6,961 bases of DNA, from NCBI GenBank assembly GCA_050309705.1, contig JBNRMR010000001.1, forward strand, positions 1 to 6,961, read 5' to 3'. Numbering within the stretch: the stretch's first letter is position 1; each line of letters opens with the position of its first letter. Shown here in pieces: positions 6,146 through 6,961 of this stretch. The stretch comes from JBNRMR01 sp050309705. Lineage in GTDB: Bacteria > Bacillota > Clostridia > Christensenellales > UBA1750. The position numbers and the translations under genes were made by a program. The notes under the pieces are model-generated. The model worked only from the letters and a program-made list of their open reading frames with translations. It was not told where the DNA came from and searched no databases.

Positions 6146-6769
6146 TTGGCACAGACTAATATTATTGCCAGAGGAAGGTCCGGCTGGTCGCCGGAGGAGC
6201 AAGACCTCTTATGGCGTGAAGTTAAATCGGCGTCCGCAAATGGGGGCTCGCTCAGGACAGTTTTTGACAGCGTTGCTAGACAGACGGGCCGTAAACCCAA
6301 CAGCATACGCAATTATTATTATATCGCAGTGAAGGAAGGCGGCGCACCGGAGGGTGTAAGCTGCCAAAGGACATTGCCCTTCAGACCCTTTGATGAGAGC
6401 GAGATGCACCAGCTTGTAAGACAGATTCTAATCGCCAGGTCAAGCGGTATGTCGGTGCGCTCCTGCGTGATGGAGATGGGCGAGGGCGACAAAGCGAAGA
6501 CGCTGCGCTATCAGAACAAATACAGGAGCATTTTAAAGAACCGGCCGGAGTATATCAAGCTGGTGATGGAGCAGCTCGAAAAGGAGGGCGTGGAATTTGG
6601 GGCGGACTTCACCCCTGTTCGCAGGCGCAAGTATAAGCTGAACGAAAAGGCCAATGAGGATGAGAAGTTGGCGCGCCTTCGTGAAGCCATTGAGGATTGC
6701 GGTGAAAAAGCCCCGGTCTTGGTGGACGCCCTATGCGATTTTTTGAAAGCGCAAACGAACAATCAATAA
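6146..6769 (+). CDS. Myb/SANT-like DNA-binding protein (RsfA-like)
   Basis: This probable transcription regulator has 207 residues and resembles a Myb-like family widespread in Clostridia. The N-terminal unit (about 13-63) has Trp14, Trp23 and the recognition-helix-like GRKPNSIRNYYY (48-59). A second unit (about 82-131, starting FDESE) follows the same spacing: L, R, A, G, S and R line up and it ends in RYQNKYRSILK. This suggests a tandem SANT pair. The C-terminal part is charged and helical, with a basic RRRKYK patch. The start is TTG with GGGAGG (6132-6137) 8 bases upstream. A GTG 45 bases earlier is in frame but lacks a good ribosome site and lies inside the likely promoter. Bacillus RsfA is a forespore regulator, so a sporulation role is possible but not shown. 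Transcription diverges from copA. Confidence 0.8.
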   Translation: MAQTNIIARGRSGWSPEEQDLLWREVKSASANGGSLRTVFDSVARQTGRKPNSIRNYYYIAVKEGGAPEGVSCQRTLPFRPFDESEMHQLVRQILIARSSGMSVRSCVMEMGEGDKAKTLRYQNKYRSILKNRPEYIKLVMEQLEKEGVEFGADFTPVRRRKYKLNEKANEDEKLARLREAIEDCGEKAPVLVDALCDFLKAQTNNQ

Positions 6770-6783
6770 AAAACATCAAACTC

Positions 6784-6812
6784 AGACGGCCTTTGCATTG
6801 GCCGTCTTTTTT
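6784..6812 (+). terminator. Intrinsic terminator after the SANT-like gene
   Basis: AGACGGCC (6784-6791) and GGCCGTCT (6800-6807) form a perfect 8-base stem with an 8-base loop, followed by six T (6807-6812). It lies 14 bases after the stop codon. On the other strand the stem is followed by a broken T run (GAGTTTGATGTTTTTT), so it may also stop the convergent gene less efficiently. The T run overlaps that gene's stop codon. Confidence 0.9.
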
Positions 6813-6961
6813 ACAGCCCGAACCTTTCTTTAATAATATACGCGGCGGATTCCGGTGATAGGCTTGAGTTATCAATTTTAATATAGTTTTCAAAGGGGAT
6901 TTCATCGTCCATGCTTTCGCAGCGGTGCCTTTCATCGTCGTTTAAAAGCCTCTTGTTGGAC
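6811..6961 (-). CDS. C-terminal end of a minus-strand gene, possibly a P-loop kinase-like protein (partial)
   Basis: The last 49 codons of a gene that enters from the right edge are seen, ending at TAA (6813-6811). The visible part, with RLLNDDERHRCESMDDEIPF and then ENYIKIDNSSLSPESAAYII, looks like the C-terminus of a small nucleotide-kinase or AAA-type P-loop protein, where a final strand (YIKIDNSxLSPE) precedes a last helix. The Walker motifs would lie outside the window, so the family is a guess. A longer alternative minus-strand frame covers the same stretch but has no protein character. Confidence 0.55.
   Translation of the reverse strand, partial: SNKRLLNDDERHRCESMDDEIPFENYIKIDNSSLSPESAAYIIKERFGL

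Noticed and set aside
6609..6935. 108-codon minus-strand frame at the right end
   Set aside because: It runs through the terminator and antisense to the SANT-like gene in low-quality sequence. Another minus frame there gives a sensible protein C-terminus ending at 6811.

Overview
The window reads as chromosomal DNA of a spore-forming clostridial (Firmicutes/Bacillota) bacterium of moderate GC content. The evidence is strong purine-rich Shine-Dalgarno sites, a clostridial-type Cu(I) P-type ATPase with a C-terminal HMA domain, a Myb/SANT-like regulator of a type common in Clostridia, and a clostridial conserved family of unknown function. The organism call is inferred from protein style only. 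No tRNA, rRNA, CRISPR array, insertion sequence or phage gene is visible.

Left part, plus strand (1-3149). An AT-rich lead region holds a 22-codon remnant that looks like the N-terminus of a TetR-family regulator, plus a plausible sigma-A promoter. A tight three-gene cluster follows: a MATE-family multidrug/Na+ antiporter (326-1711), a short-chain dehydrogenase/reductase (1730-2509), and a 198-residue protein with papain/C39-like Cys and His motifs (2553-3149). Gaps of 18 and 43 bases suggest one transcript. The joint role is unknown.

Middle (3150-3395). About 200 bases with no gene hold a string of short hairpins. A strong symmetrical terminator follows, placed to serve both the left operon and the convergent copper gene.

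Right-centre, minus strand (5954-3396). A complete Cu(I)-exporting P1B-1 ATPase (CopA) has one N-terminal and one C-terminal HMA domain. The C-terminal domain is a whole CopZ-like chaperone that keeps its own ATG, a strong Shine-Dalgarno site and a promoter-like element inside the CopA linker. The locus may therefore make both the pump and a free chaperone. A near-consensus sigma-A promoter lies upstream.

Right end. Divergent from copA is a 207-residue Myb/SANT-like protein (TTG start at 6146), apparently with two related SANT-like units, ending at an intrinsic terminator. A minus-strand gene, probably a P-loop kinase-like protein, enters from the right edge and ends inside that terminator.

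The most interesting points are the copA/copZ nested arrangement, the hairpin-rich intergenic element, the MATE-SDR-protease-like operon with a decayed regulator, and the possible tandem SANT repeat under a possible forespore-type promoter.
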